From Henckelia pumila (taxonomy: Eukaryota > Streptophyta > Magnoliopsida > Lamiales > Gesneriaceae), in the NCBI RefSeq assembly GCF_033568475.1, contig NC_133121.1, forward strand, positions 7,068,001 to 7,132,000: DNA of 64,000 nucleotides. Direction: 5' to 3'. The notes under the pieces are model-generated. The model was not told the DNA's origin, searched no databases, and worked only from the letters and a program-made list of their open reading frames with translations. Of the stretch, positions 1-12,007 are shown piece after piece (the first letter of the stretch is position 1; each line of letters begins with the position of its first letter). Made by a program: the position numbers and the translations under genes.

Positions 1-43
1 TCTTCCATAGTGTGTAATTAAATTGACGTGCACCGTGTGCCAG

Positions 44-2962
44 GGTTCGAACCAAAGTTTGTTGGTAGCTACAGAGTTACGGATCCTGATTCTCTTAGAG
101 CGGCAATGGATGCTGCAGGAAGGATTCGTTTTCTGATTGAAGCAAAGCTGTCACCTGGACCTTCTTTAAGTGGCGTTCGACGTCATGGAGATAATAGTCG
201 GTGGCATAATGGTGTCTGCGTTGCCAGTGGTAATTTTCTTGCCGCTAAGGTTAGAAATTCTGGCATTTGGAGTCTGGTTTTTATTTTCTTTGGAATGCAT
301 ATGATTGAATAATATTAGTTTGATGGATACTATTGGTGTTTAGCTTGTGATTTCATTGTTATCATTCTTCATTTGCAGAGAAGGGGAGTGTTCGAGGGTA
401 TTGATTACATGTCGACTGGTGAAGTTAAGAAAATTGATGTTGCTCGCATGAAGGAGAAGCTTGATCAGGATGGTATTATAATTTTAAGCAATCTCGGTTA
501 TTCGAGTTCTGGGGAAGTATTAAATTGCAAGTACGGTATATATCTTTTGATAGGCATTTTGGTTACTACATGCAGGATGTGTGTACTCCCTAATATCCTT
601 TGGATGAGTTTTTCAAATCCTATGACTGTTAAAGCAAAATATAGATGATCATGATGATATGGTTCCAGTCTCGAAATATTTTTGGTTATCAAATTTATGA
701 ATTTTATCTTCATAGAAGATGAAATATATACCTTTATTAAGTTGTTTTCACTATAATTCATGAATGAGTTATCATTGCCTTTGAAATGTCAAAGTAACAC
801 TTGGATGCGTAAAAGTCAAGGATTTAAAATTCAAGTCGATCTTGGATGCGTAATTTCTAGATCTTCGTTTTCCAATGTATTCCTGATCTGTATGTGTATA
901 CCTTGGATGTTATGGATATTAATTTGTGGCATATATAACCTGGTCCCCAACTTGTTAGGGTGCGTTTTGAAGTACAATGATGTCGTTCTACCATCTCAAA
1001 AGAGCTAGAATTTTCGAGAAAAGTAGTTCTAACTTAATTTGTTTTTACCACCATCTCTTCTGGAAGTACATGTGCCAATAAATATATTCTGCTTTCCCTA
1101 TGATGCAGCACCTATGAGGTTGCTACAGCATGTGCCTTGGCTCTTGGTGCGGAGAAACTAATTTGCATCATTGATGGGCCAATCGTGGATGAGTTTGGAA
1201 GACTTATTCGGTTTTTATCGCTTCAAGATGCGGATGTGTTGATTCGGGAAAGAGCTAAACAAAGTGAGACGGCTGCTAAATATGCAAAAGCTGTTGCTCA
1301 AGAAGATCTTCCTTCTGTTGCATATGAGAATTCAGATCACTCCTTCCCTTTTCTGAAAGGGAAGGCTTTTAGTCCCACTCCTAAATTTCAAAATGGTGTT
1401 GGCTTTGACAACGGGAGCGGATTTTGGTCAAGTGAACAAGGTTTTGCTATTGGAGGTCAAGAAAGACTGAGTCGATCAAATGGTTACCTTTTGGAATTAG
1501 CTGCCGCAGCTTTTGTCTGCAGAGTAAGACTTCATGATTTGACAATCTCCTTTTACTCATCTCTAACTATTTTATTCTATATTTGTTCTTCTATATGTTA
1601 TTAGGGTGGTGTCCAGAGAGTTCATTTACTGGATGGTACTGTTGGTGGTGTTCTACTACTAGAACTGTATCAAAGAGATGGAGTCAGTACGATGGTGACT
1701 AGGTATGTATGTCTCTTTAGCAGATGAATGCAAATCATTCTCATGTGGTATGTTTCAGCTTTACCAGATGCTCTTTTTTCACACATCAAAACTGGAAACC
1801 AGATTCCCAATTCGATGAGCTGCGTATTTAAAATTTTAAGCCTGTTCAGCACAACACAAGGTTCTCTATGCAATTTTATAGTGTGTGTAGAACTGCAAAT
1901 TCTATTGCTAAAAAAAAGGAGTGAAAATTTCAGTCTAAGGGGTCTTGAACTTGAGCTTGAGGCGGCTCATAACCACATATTTGTGGTGTTTTCTTACTAA
2001 AATGACTATTTGGTATCGTTAAACTATGATTTTTCTGCTAACATATGATTAATGTTTCATTTATTTGTCAGCGATCTGTATGAAGGGATGAGAATGGCTA
2101 GGATTAGTGACCTTGACGGAATCAAACAGCTTTTGCTACCTTTAGAGGAGTCTGGCACATTGATAAAGAGAACTCGGGAAGAGGTTAATAACTTTGACAC
2201 TTACGATCATTTGACCCGGATTACGTTTATCATCTTCACTCTATTTGCTTATCATTTCCTTCAACATTAGCTACTCGAAGCAGTGGATTCATTCACTGTT
2301 TTGGAAAGAGAAGGCCATGTTATAGCCTGTGCAGCTCTTTTCCCTTTTCCTGAAGACAGGTGCGGAGAGGTAGCTGCTATAGCTGTTTCTCCTGAATGTC
2401 GCGGCCAAGGACAAGGAGACAAGTTGCTTGGTATATGATATAAACATCTTTTTTACTCGATCTCTTGAGTCATTTTTTTCCCCTATCTTTTGGAGACTAT
2501 GATAGATATTTAAGGCTCTATTGTCATGCTTTTTGTTCATGCATTGGTTTTCACAAGTTTGATTCCCATTTATTTTCCCATCTATTTCGAGTTGTGTATC
2601 TCACATGTTTCAATTATTTTGTTGTTCAACAGATTATATCGAGAAAAGGGCTTCCTCTCTTGGGCTGCAAATGCTTTTCCTGCTAACAACACGAACAGCA
2701 GATTGGTAAGTGACTCAAAAATTCTAAATATTGAATGAAACCAAAACCATTAAACTTAATCGAATAAGTGAAAAATCGAGGACTTGAAAATTTTATTTAT
2801 ATTTGTATTAGGTTCGTTAGGCGTGGGTTCTTGGAATGTTCCATTGAATCTATACCGGAGCAGAGGAGAAGCAAGATCAACATATCTCGTCGATCCAAGT
2901 ATTACCGGAAAAATATTCGGCCTGATACAAGTGGTATTCCTCTCAATGGTTCTTTGACGTGA
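44..2962 (+). CDS. NAGS1: N-acetylglutamate synthase (amino-acid N-acetyltransferase), 3' part of gene
   Basis: Catalyses acetylation of glutamate, the first step of arginine synthesis, in plastids. Eight exons splice in frame: 44-249, 379-530, 1109-1523, 1605-1702, 2072-2183, 2271-2430, 2633-2705 and 2812-2962, with GT-AG borders, giving 454 codons and a TGA stop. The first exons give the second half of the amino-acid-kinase domain (RVTDPDSL, EAKLSPGP, GEVKKIDV, ILSNLGYSSSGEVLN, ALALGAEKL, FLSLQDAD). The later exons give the GNAT acetyltransferase domain (LLDGTVGGVLLLELY, EVAAIAVSPECRGQGQGDKLL with the acetyl-CoA loop, TADWFVRRGF). Plant NAGS proteins are about 600 residues, so the transit peptide and N-terminal kinase half lie upstream of the window; the first visible exon begins in the second base of a codon. 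Arabidopsis has two paralogues, so the symbol number is uncertain. Family recognition comes from memory of plant NAGS sequences. Confidence 0.95.
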
Positions 2963-4373
2963 TTTCTGGTAAATTTTTTTGTCCAGTCAAGAAAATCATC
3001 TTGCAGGATTTCCCGATTCTTCTTTTGTGAGATAAATATAGCATGTATAATGTAATTACTGGAAGCTCTTCCCGTTCAAGCCCATTTATAAAGGAAGCTC
3101 TCTCATGATCTTTTTTTTTTTACAAAAAAAAAAAAAAAAAGACAAGAAGAAGAAAAAATTCAATTCGTTTCCGTTAAATACTCTGGCGTTGTTACCTTCC
3201 TAAACTAGATTCTTTTGGATAATTAATTTCATCAAGTTGGTTTTGAGCGGTTCGACCACATGCTGCGCCTTTGAATACTACATTCAATTTATGTCATGTC
3301 TTCAATTGTAACATAAAGGGGCCACACCTCGCTCGAATTTTTGTACTAAATGATTTCAATAACAAGTGAGTCCACATTATGAGGCTTGCAAGGGTTCGTC
3401 TAATTCGTGGGAGATAAATTGTTTATAATATGAGAAAATAGTAATTTTATAGGGACAACGAAATTTGTGTCTATATATTTGAGACCAAAAAAGGTGTTCT
3501 ATGTAATTGAGACAGAGTGGGTATTTGACGCTCACTTTCCTCGGCATGTTATAATTTTTACATCTGATCATAATATAAATGTCAAATGCATAATATATAT
3601 AATTGTTAAAAAAAAAAACTCCTCAGAGTTAAACACTAAACATAACAAATAACAAATATTATAATTTTTACATCTGATCATAATATAAATGTCAAATGCA
3701 TAATATATATAATTGTTAAAAAAATAAATCCTCAGAGTTAAACACTAAACATAACAAATAACTAATAATCTATTCAATGGACTGAACAAATATTGATAAA
3801 TCACCGTCTTTAATTACATCATTAGAGTAATGACGTAAAAATAAAATGAAATTATCCCCAAAAGTTGGTGGTCACTACAGCTACGGGCTGACTGTGACTT
3901 TTTTCCATAGGCTATTCAAGCAATCCAGTAGACTGCAACGATTTCTTTTTTGAAACATGGTTATGACAACACACGTCGACAATAAATCCATATCCTTCTT
4001 GCCCTCCTAAGTATATGTCATATGGTACTATTTACGTGAGAACAGACCTTTCTACTCATGGAATATGTCGTGCCATCAAACACTTATTATTCTCCAATAA
4101 TTTAAATGAAACAGCAAAACAAGAGTTGGGGACAGAACTCACGACCAAGAAAAAATTCAAGCATCATCGCTCCAAAATAACGAAAGGGCCAGAAGAACTA
4201 CGTGCATGCTTAATGTCTGGCTTAAAGAACGCTGTGTTGTTGGCTTAATATCGGAGAATCGGAATGCGCAAAAAAAGAAAGTGTATTTCTTATATTTTAT
4301 TAAGCAAGTGTGCTTCCATTCCAAGACCACCTCAAAAAATGATATTAATGTATCAAACTGCAAAATGATGTTC
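2963..4373. other. Intergenic between convergent NAGS and VDAC genes
   Basis: This stretch contains the 3' UTRs of two genes that converge on it. It has an oligo-T/oligo-A tract near 3111-3140 and the tandem duplication listed separately. An AATAAA on the minus strand (4296-4301), 73 bases past the VDAC stop, is a plausible poly(A) signal. I see no coding exon here. Confidence 0.7.
3549..3764. repeat. Two-copy tandem duplication, period 110 bp
   Basis: The segment starting ATAATTTTTACATCTGATCA at 3551 recurs at 3661. The two units are nearly identical for about 105 bp and differ mainly in the length of an internal A-run. This looks like a recent local duplication. It is non-coding. Confidence 0.9.
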
Positions 4374-6782
4374 TCAAGGCCTAAGTGCAAGGGACACTCC
4401 AAATCTGGGAATGTTATCCAAGGCTTTGGTATCGAACTCGCTGGATATAGTGACCACTGATTTCTGCATAACCTCGTGCTGCAAAACAGTAGCTAGAGTG
4501 CCGTGATTGTTAAGCTTCACCTTTACGAGTGTCAGGTGGTCAAGGGCGTGAGATCCTCCCACGGTAAAAGTGTTCTCATTCGTGGACAATTTCCGGGTGA
4601 ACTCAGCCACAGCTGCACTCTTCTTCAACTGATCTAGGTAGCGTATGTATGAGGTCTTTATGGTGTCCCCTTTGTCACCCCTGCACCGCAAAAATTGAGA
4701 AACTAAAATTTTCTACTTTCAATAAGATATCAAATGGGAATAGAAAGAGATACCCTGAAACTTCGTTCATATTTTTGAGAAATTTACATCTTCGTAAGAT
4801 CAATAAGGACTTACAAAATTATTGATGAACAGGATTCAGGTTGTGTCACGGTAATACCAGCAGTATACTTCACTAGTTTTCTAGACAAGGTCTCATAGCC
4901 AGCTTCTACTCCCACAGCAAAAGTGGGAGTACCAAGGGTGACCGAAAAATCGATTGGAGGGGCTTGGTTAAGACCCACAGCAGTAGCAATAGATGCGTGA
5001 GGGTGGAAGTACTGAAACTCCAGCTGCACTAGCGAAAGCAGTGGCAAGTTAGAAAATGAAGAAGGATCGTTAAACTTGCGTGAAGTTTAAAAAGAAATTT
5101 ATGTGCAGCAAGCGAACACCTTGCCAGAATCATAATTCGGATATTTCAGATTGGCAATAGTCTTTGACGAGGGGATGATATCAGCAACAGTTAAAATTAC
5201 TGAGATCTGCCAAAGGGAAAAGTGGGATCAGAAATGATGGTGGAAGCTGGAACAAGTGCAGTTTGATTGGGAATTAGTAGTTATTCTCACATTCGATTCT
5301 GTATCAACTTTGACATCTGCAGACGTATTCTTGTATATGTACTGGGCTGTGACATCACCAGATGAGTAGCCTCCTTTTTTCACAGTGGATGTTGTGAGGG
5401 CCTACATCGAGAATAAAGAGGAAAAGTAGAAAACAAGCGTTCATTCCATTTAGCAAGAAATGTCAAATCACAGCAGAGAATATGATGCAAAATGAAGGAT
5501 GAAAGCCCAGTTGACATTTGAGGTAACTGCATACATACAATAGCAGAAATGTATGATATAAAAAACGAGTAAAAGATCCCTTGACGCAGGGATACTATCT
5601 GCAACATTTCATTTTCAAATGAACATTTATAAATTAGCGTCTTTAGTCTTTCTAATAAACCGACATTGCACTGAGTAGCTACCAAGGAATCCAGGTAAAA
5701 TAATGAAACAGACCTATCAACAAAATATATAAAGAAATAAATAGAAGGACAACCATCTACGCGTCTCGCCTTTGTCCCCCCAAGTCCTAAGGCTCCCAAC
5801 CAACCAAATAACAAAGTTAATAGAGAAAATGGAATTGCATAAATGCCATGGAGATAATTTGTAATAGGCCACCGAATACAAACTTTGAAAAATTCTAGCT
5901 TTTGATGACAGAGAATGACCACAAGATGTGCAATTATTTGCTAAACGAAAGAGAGAAAATCTATGATCAGATTCAGTGACTGAAGTAGATTTGAAAATAC
6001 CTTAGCCCCTATTGCTGAAATACGTTTTTGTTGCTCATCTTAAGAAAACGTGTAACCACCACCAACAACATATAACTTAATAACCAGACAGAAAAAGGAG
6101 CTTACAAATGCAGAAACACAATCCAATCATCCATAATTAAATAAGTTAAGAATACATTCATACAAAACAACCTTTTTTTGAAGCACAAAATCCATTGACA
6201 ATGAAGTACAATAGATAACTGATGAAAAACTAGCATAGTTTAGATTTTTTTTTTAAAGCTAGCATTGTTCATGGACAAAAAATGTCAGTAACATCAAAAT
6301 CAAAATGGCAGGGCATAATAGTAAATGAAAATTCACTGATAACATGCTTATCAAAAACCATTTAAATCCACAGAAAGACCATTTGTTAAATGGGCTCAGT
6401 CAAGTTTCTTATTGCAAATTTAGAACTCCACCCTTCCTGCATAAAAATTTGAGAATGAAATGATCGAAAAAAATTCTAACAAACAAGGAGCATTGAAAAA
6501 AATCACGTAGAAACTCTGATATACGCGGACATCTTATATTCGCGGATTGGGGGTATAAGGTAATGAATAATTTTCATACCACTCCGGAGTCGCTGTACGT
6601 GGAAACAGAGAATTTGTGATCCGAAATATAGTCCTTGGTCAGCAGATCTACACAGAACGAGTAAATACAAATTTAAATCTAACAAAGAGCTCAACGACTT
6701 AAAACATTAAATTTTGGATCGGAGAAATCAAACCTTTGGCTTTCTTTCCGAAGTCCGAGAACAAACCCGGTCCCTTGCTCAT
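4374..6782 (-). CDS. VDAC: Voltage-dependent anion channel (mitochondrial outer-membrane porin)
   Basis: Beta-barrel channel for metabolites and ions across the mitochondrial outer membrane. Six exons on the minus strand (6734-6782, 6580-6647, 5291-5401, 5120-5206, 4815-5023, 4374-4680) join in frame with consensus splice sites to give 276 residues, the usual plant VDAC length. The start ATG (6780-6782) gives MSKGPGLFSDFGKKAKDLLT, the conserved N-terminal helix. Later matches are KDYISDHKFSVSTYSDSGV, KKGGYSSGDVTAQYIYKNT, VKVDTESN, LEFQYFHPHASIATAVGLNQ, VGVEAGYET, LGDKGDTIKTSYI and VGGSHALDHLTLVKVKLNNHG, ending in LALRP. The 1178-bp second intron is the only long one. No lesion is visible. Plants carry several VDAC paralogues and I cannot assign the number. 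Confidence 0.97.
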
Positions 6783-9243
6783 CGCTCCGCCCTAATTTTG
6801 TATTTGCTAAATCGAATTCAGAGTACGAGAGCTGGAGACTGAAAGATAATGGAGATTTTGGGAGAGGGAATTTTTTCGTTGGTTTGGGACTGTTGGAGTG
6901 GAGATATGTCGTGAAATGCGAGGTGGCTTGGAAAAGGGACAACGCAGTGACGCGGATATTTACCATTCACACCCTCGGTTTACTTTTATTTACATCTGAT
7001 TCCTAACCTCTCTGTCACATTTCAAGTCCTTCGTTTCGGTCGAAGCAAAATAAACCGATTTCAGCCAATGGTCGAAGTGTTCCCGAACTCTAGTGATTTT
7101 GGGCTCAAATCCCTTCGTGTAATGTTTAGTTCCCAGTCCTACAGTATGAAAAAAGAGATTTCAAAAGTGTAGATTAGATTTCAAATTCCATATTTGTGTT
7201 CAATATAATTTATTTCCACGAGTCTGAAAATAAATTATGTAGAAATATTCACCATCAAAATAATAGTGCATTTTTAAATGTGGATGAATTCGTTAATCTT
7301 AGAGTCAATGAGTTGATCGAGAAGGTCTCCTAATATATGAATTTCGTGAATGAATCAAAAGTTTTGTCCTTCTCGTCGGCATTTGCACGAGCGAGATGAA
7401 GCATGACTTTAAGATGTGTACAAAAGATTGAAAATGACATGGGAGTTAGGTTACAAGAAGGTAGTGCTTGACATAGACGCAGAGACATTAGTGAAGTAGC
7501 TCTTCTCCATGGCGAAGCAACACCATGATCAGATATGGAGCCAATAGAGGTCAGTGGTTGCATTCGTCACCCCTCAACTTCGTTTTATATATAGTATTCT
7601 ATCCTTCAATTTTGCAACTGTAGTTCATTTTACTTGTCGACGTCGCCCCCCTTCATCCAATTTTGAAGGAAAAGATATATGATTTAAAATTTTTACATCT
7701 TATCACATGTATATGTTCATGTTTATGGTGTTAGTTATGGATTGGCGTCTCTATCGATTCTTTCTCCATCTACGTAATAAATCATAATTATAAACAATAA
7801 AAGACTTTCATCTACAACAATAACATATATAAGTTTTTGATTCAAATAAAATAAAATAAAATAAAATGGAAGTATAAGAAATGGCGGCTGTGACAATGTT
7901 CTTGTCTTGTAGTTGTGCGAATTTTCAAATTTATCAATTTTTACATTTTTTTAATTAGAAAATATAGAAAACATTACAAATTTTGTTTTTTTTTAATTTA
8001 TTTATGTTGGACTCTTGTAATTCTGATTTTTTTTATGGTTGATAATAGTATTTTATTTTTAGTTTTATGTAATTTTAGTAAAAAAAAATTTATCAAGAAC
8101 GATAATATACATGAGGGTTTCGCGCATCAGTCTCATGGGCTCGTGTTAACAAGTCACATAATTGGATTTATTTAATTGAAATTTGAATTTTTTTTTTTAT
8201 ACAGAAATTTAAAATTTTGAATATCGTGAAAAGACAAATATATGAAATAATTAAAATTTTCGCTTCATTTCCTATTATTTGGATATTCAACCAACTTCAA
8301 CTCATGGCCTATCTATAAAGATATATTTTATTTCGGGAAAAAAATAATTAATCAAAGGGGCTAGGCCAGGAGCGGTTGATTAAGATCAGATCTAATATGG
8401 TTCGATGAAGCGATCACAGTGACTCACGAACCATCCAAGTCACATGGAACCGTCACGGACTCACGATATTCGGGTTGAAAAATAAAAGATAAAAATAAAA
8501 AATCTATACTATTATATAAAATTTGAGCCTATTATAGTAACTAACTTTGAGACACCAAAATTTTTTATTCCATAATTACCTTTTCTTATCCACAATCTCA
8601 ATAAACCTCCCTTTCAATCTATTTTTTGTTTTAAAAAAATTGCATAAAAATATATACTTATATACTATTATATAAAAGTTGATCCTATTATAATAACTAA
8701 CTTTGAGGACACAAAAATTTTTTATTTCATAATTACCCCTTCTTATCCATTATCTCAATAAACCTCACTTTCAATCTATTTTTTGATTAAAAAATGCATA
8801 AAAATTATTTATTTTACACTTGCAAAGCATGTGCATTTTGCCCTAGTATCTATACTATATTATAATAGTTTAGCCCTTTAGACTAACCGATTTTTGTGTG
8901 TCAAATCACACCAAAAATTCTTTTCATTTTACCCCTAAATTTAAAACATATCTCTTTTATATTACATCTTAAATAACTAAATTATCATTGTTTTTCTCTA
9001 ACAGTCTTTATCTTCTTTTATCTTTATTTCTTTTTTTCAAATTTCATCATTTATCAATTTCTATTAAATTATTTACAACATGTTTTTACAACTTTTTTCT
9101 AATTTATATATCAAATTATCAAGCACGTGAAAATCACGTGTCACGATCGGTAATATATATCATATTGCACACGCTAATATTAGATTATTTCATAAAACCA
9201 ATTAATTTATAGAATTTATTTTTTTAAAAAAAATAATATATGA
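6783..9243. other. AT-rich intergenic region upstream of VDAC
   Basis: The first part (about 6783-6970) should hold the VDAC 5' UTR and promoter. The rest is AT-rich non-coding DNA. It contains an (AAAAT)n tract near 7846-7866 and the repeated blocks at 8503-8848 listed separately. I found no credible gene; the open frames near 7330-7563 and 7915-8175 match nothing I recognise. Confidence 0.6.
8503..8848 (+). repeat. Repeated blocks with Helitron-like ends
   Basis: Two related blocks of about 155-185 bp start with TATACTATTATATAAAA (about 8505 and 8661). Both run through CTAACTTTGAG, TTTTTTATTCCATAATTACC-like and ATCTCAATAAACCTC segments. The second ends with a short hairpin (GCAAAGCATGTGCATTTTGC, about 8821-8840) followed by CCTAGT. 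A third block starts TCTATACTATATTATAATAG at 8849. A TC start and a hairpin plus CTAG-type 3' end are Helitron hallmarks, but no other copies are available for comparison, so the class is tentative. Confidence 0.35.
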
Positions 9244-9282
9244 ACCGCGAAATCGACGAAAGGCTCGAACAGTGTGGAATAA

Positions 9283-9482
9283 ATGGTTTACCGGAGCGGT
9301 CCAAGAACGATTGAATTTGAAAATGGGGCCCTTATATTACTTCATTCCCGCTTCCTAAATTTCTCATTCCCGCTTTTCGTACTCTGCAAACGATTTTCTT
9401 CGCTCCATTGCTTTACCACAAGTTTGTGCCGTTGCGATCGACTCTTGGTTCCATTGCCTCGCCGATTTCGGCATTCTCGAGG
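9283..9482 (+). promoter_or_regulatory. Possible promoter and 5' untranslated exon of the disrupted Transposase_24-type gene
   Basis: A local rise in GC contains two E2F-consensus matches, ATTCCCGC at 9344-9351 and 9366-9373. A pyrimidine-rich leader follows, with a plausible splice donor (GAG|GTAATTTC, near 9482). The next acceptor on the same strand (TTATTTTCAG, ending at 10244) precedes the ATG at 10258. The arrangement suggests a non-coding first exon and a 760-bp intron. This is inference only. Confidence 0.35.
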
Positions 9483-10633
9483 TAATTTCTCAGCTTCATT
9501 TCCGACTCAAGACCACGGGGATTTCTTTTGGAAATGTTGAAAGATTTTAATTTTGTTCGGATTTAAATCAGTTTAGTTTTGTTATATTTCGTTACAGTAA
9601 GCCTGGAATGGGAAATATGGCATGAAATAGGGTGATCGTGATTCTAATTTTCTGAAAATCGGCTTTTATCATCTTAAGAAATGTAGGGAATATGTCATAG
9701 AAAGTCGTGGGAAATTGCTTTAGTTTGTTGTTTTTCACTCATATATGATATATGCTTGACTTGCTGGGGAATCTTGCCTATTTTTGGTGTCAAATTGTCT
9801 TTGGTGGAGAATTAACCATTTTTATAATAAAAGTATAGACGTTTTAGAAATACATATAAGTTATTATTTAATCATGAACTTGTTGTTCTAGGAAGGGAGC
9901 ATGGGTATATACCATATATACCTTATTCAAGTTCTGTTCTTCCTTCATCTGTACTGACTGCTTTAATCCGTGAAAACCTGTGTTTGAGAATCTTTTGAAA
10001 CGAGATATGCAATTTTTCTTTCATTGTTGGTGCATGGAGGTTGTGATTTGCTTATAATTAATTAATGGATGGACAGATGAGCACTTAAATTTAGCGAGTA
10101 CATTGTCTCACCTCTCCTTTTATTTTGTTGTGATGAGTTTATACAGGGCTGGGCAATAACAATTGTTTCTCTTAAATAAAGAGAAGTTCATTTGTTTTGT
10201 ACTTTTGAGATTAACTTCCTCCAATTCTACATTGTTATTTTCAGGTTAATTTTGAAAATGACAAACAAAAGAATGCTAAAGTTGCTTCAAAATAGCATAA
10301 GACGATCTAGGGGAGAAGAATCCAACAATATAGGAGTTGATGATGAAAATGAATCCCACGACAGATCATCAAATTCACCAGAAACACAAAATGATGCACA
10401 AGAATAGGGATGACAATGGGGCGGGTCGGAGATGGTGAAGACCCGAATTCAAATCCAATCTCCATACCCGCCTTAATCCCCATTAATTCTTATCGGGATT
10501 CCCCATACTCATTTTCGCAGGGATCAAGTCAACATCCCCATACTCATACCCGAATATATATATATATATTTATATATATATTATAAATAAATTTTATTAT
10601 AATATATATATTTATATTTATATATATATATAG

Positions 10634-10752
10634 AGAGTTTTGTTATGCTGCACACCTATCATGCCCAACTCCGTGCCCACCATGTACAAGTCAACTCACC
10701 TATTGTACATGGTGGGCACAGAGTTGGACATTGTTGGTGGACAACATAACAA

Positions 10753-10757
<5 letters not shown>
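10634..10757. mobile_element. Foldback MITE nested in hAT element 1
   Basis: Two arms of about 55 bp form a near-complete inverted repeat. The left arm starts AGAGTTTTGTTATGCTG and runs to CCCACCATGTACA. The right arm starts TGTACATGGTGGGCAC and ends CAACATAACAAAACT. The element is bounded by (TA)n, so a TA duplication is likely but not provable. It is non-coding. Confidence 0.75.

Positions 10758-10816
<59 letters not shown>
10757..10816. repeat. (TA)n microsatellite
   Basis: About 30 uninterrupted TA dinucleotides directly follow the foldback MITE. An (ATT)n tract of about 14 units lies further on, at 11272-11314, inside the same hAT element. Confidence 0.95.
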
Positions 10817-10819
<3 letters not shown>

Positions 10820-11271
10820 TTAATAAATTTTATTATATAAGAATATAAAAATTATTATTCAATTTATAATAAAATACCTAAAATAATTTGTGTCAATTTT
10901 TATTATAATATTAACTTTTAAAATTAATAAAAATATTTTAAATACAAAATATTTCTATAAATCAAAATTAATATTTTTTAAAAAATACTATGTATCAAAA
11001 ATTTATTAAGATTATATATTGTTTCTAAATTTATCAAAATTAATAATATATATATATATATATATTTAGACTAATATAAATATTTTATATGTGTACGTAA
11101 AATGAATGTGATTCAAATAATATTTTTATGTTATAAAAAACTACGTTATCATAAACGAATGTATTATATATAATGTATAAAAATATATATAAATGAAATA
11201 ATAATAATACTTTTAATTTTAATTTTTTAATAATATTTTAGATTTAATAAAATTTTATAATTAAAATATTT

Positions 11272-11314
<43 letters not shown>

Positions 11315-11701
11315 CAGGGGGGACAGGGATAGCATCCCTATACCCGTCCCAATATATTTCGAGGATTTTTAAAAATCCTCGAACCCGAACCCATACCCGA
11401 AAATACTCCCCCAAATTCGCTCTGTTTCGGGTTTTTCTCGCGGGTTTCCGAACTCGCAGGAAAAATTGTCATCCCTACACAAGAATAAGAACAAAACGAG
11501 GGGGGTTAATGAGGAAGGTCAAAAAATTTTCATGGATATGAATAGTTAATTAAATATAGAACATTGAATGAGAATTACACTGTCAATCCATGTTTCAGGT
11601 GACAACGAGGCCATGCCTTCGTCCCAAAGTCAATCTAGAAAACGTGGCAAGACTGTAATGATGGATATTCATGCTTCAAATCCCGATGCCTCGCTGGTGG
11701 T

Positions 11702-12007
11702 TAATATGATATTGCGATGCGTTTAGGAAAATTATCCATTATAACAGGAAAATCAATGAGAAATAAGATGAAAATGAACTGAAAATGATTTCAGAGTCGC
11801 CTTTGTACAATATTCTCCACTTTTCCCTAGCTCTAGGCTAGTCTTTACATAAAAGTAACACTTAAAAAAATCGACCCCTAACTAACTGCCTGTCTCTCCC
11901 CTTTTATTCTCATTTCCTTCATGGGTCTTCTTAATCTTTTGGAGTAAACATTCTTCAAAATGGGTCTGCCCTTGTCTTCTAATCCCACTTCCTTTGGTCT
12001 CGTAACA
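11702..12007 (-). repeat. 3' LTR of the gypsy chromovirus
   Basis: This 306-bp copy reads TGTTACGAG... on the minus strand and ends ...CATATTA next to the GTGGT duplication. The TG...TA ends depart slightly from TG...CA. The C-terminal end of the integrase/chromodomain reading frame runs into it, down to about 11878. Confidence 0.88.

Larger units (their letters stand above)
10405..11477. mobile_element. Non-autonomous hAT element 1 (1073 bp)
   Basis: Perfect 13-bp terminal inverted repeats, TAGGGATGACAAT at 10405 and its complement ending at 11477, are flanked by the 8-bp target duplication CACAAGAA (10397-10404 and 11478-11485). An 8-bp TSD and this terminus are diagnostic of hAT. The ends contain runs of GGGCGGGTCGG and CCCGAACCC type; the middle is very AT-rich. 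No transposase is encoded. It sits in the first coding exon of the Transposase_24-type gene and carries a nested foldback element at 10634-10757. Confidence 0.93.

Noticed and set aside
44-53. GGTTCGAACC resembling a tRNA T-arm and B box
   Set aside because: It is the start of a NAGS coding exon. No cloverleaf or A box is present around it.
3551-3764. Direct repeats that could suggest a CRISPR-like array
   Set aside because: There are only two adjacent long copies with no spacers, in a plant nuclear context; this is a plain tandem duplication.
7330-7563. Minus-strand 77-codon open frame, considered as a gene or retroelement fragment
   Set aside because: I could not match it to any domain, and it has no splice or neighbour context.
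10640-10840. Open frame with a long Ile-Tyr repeat
   Set aside because: It is simply translation of the (TA)n tract next to a MITE.
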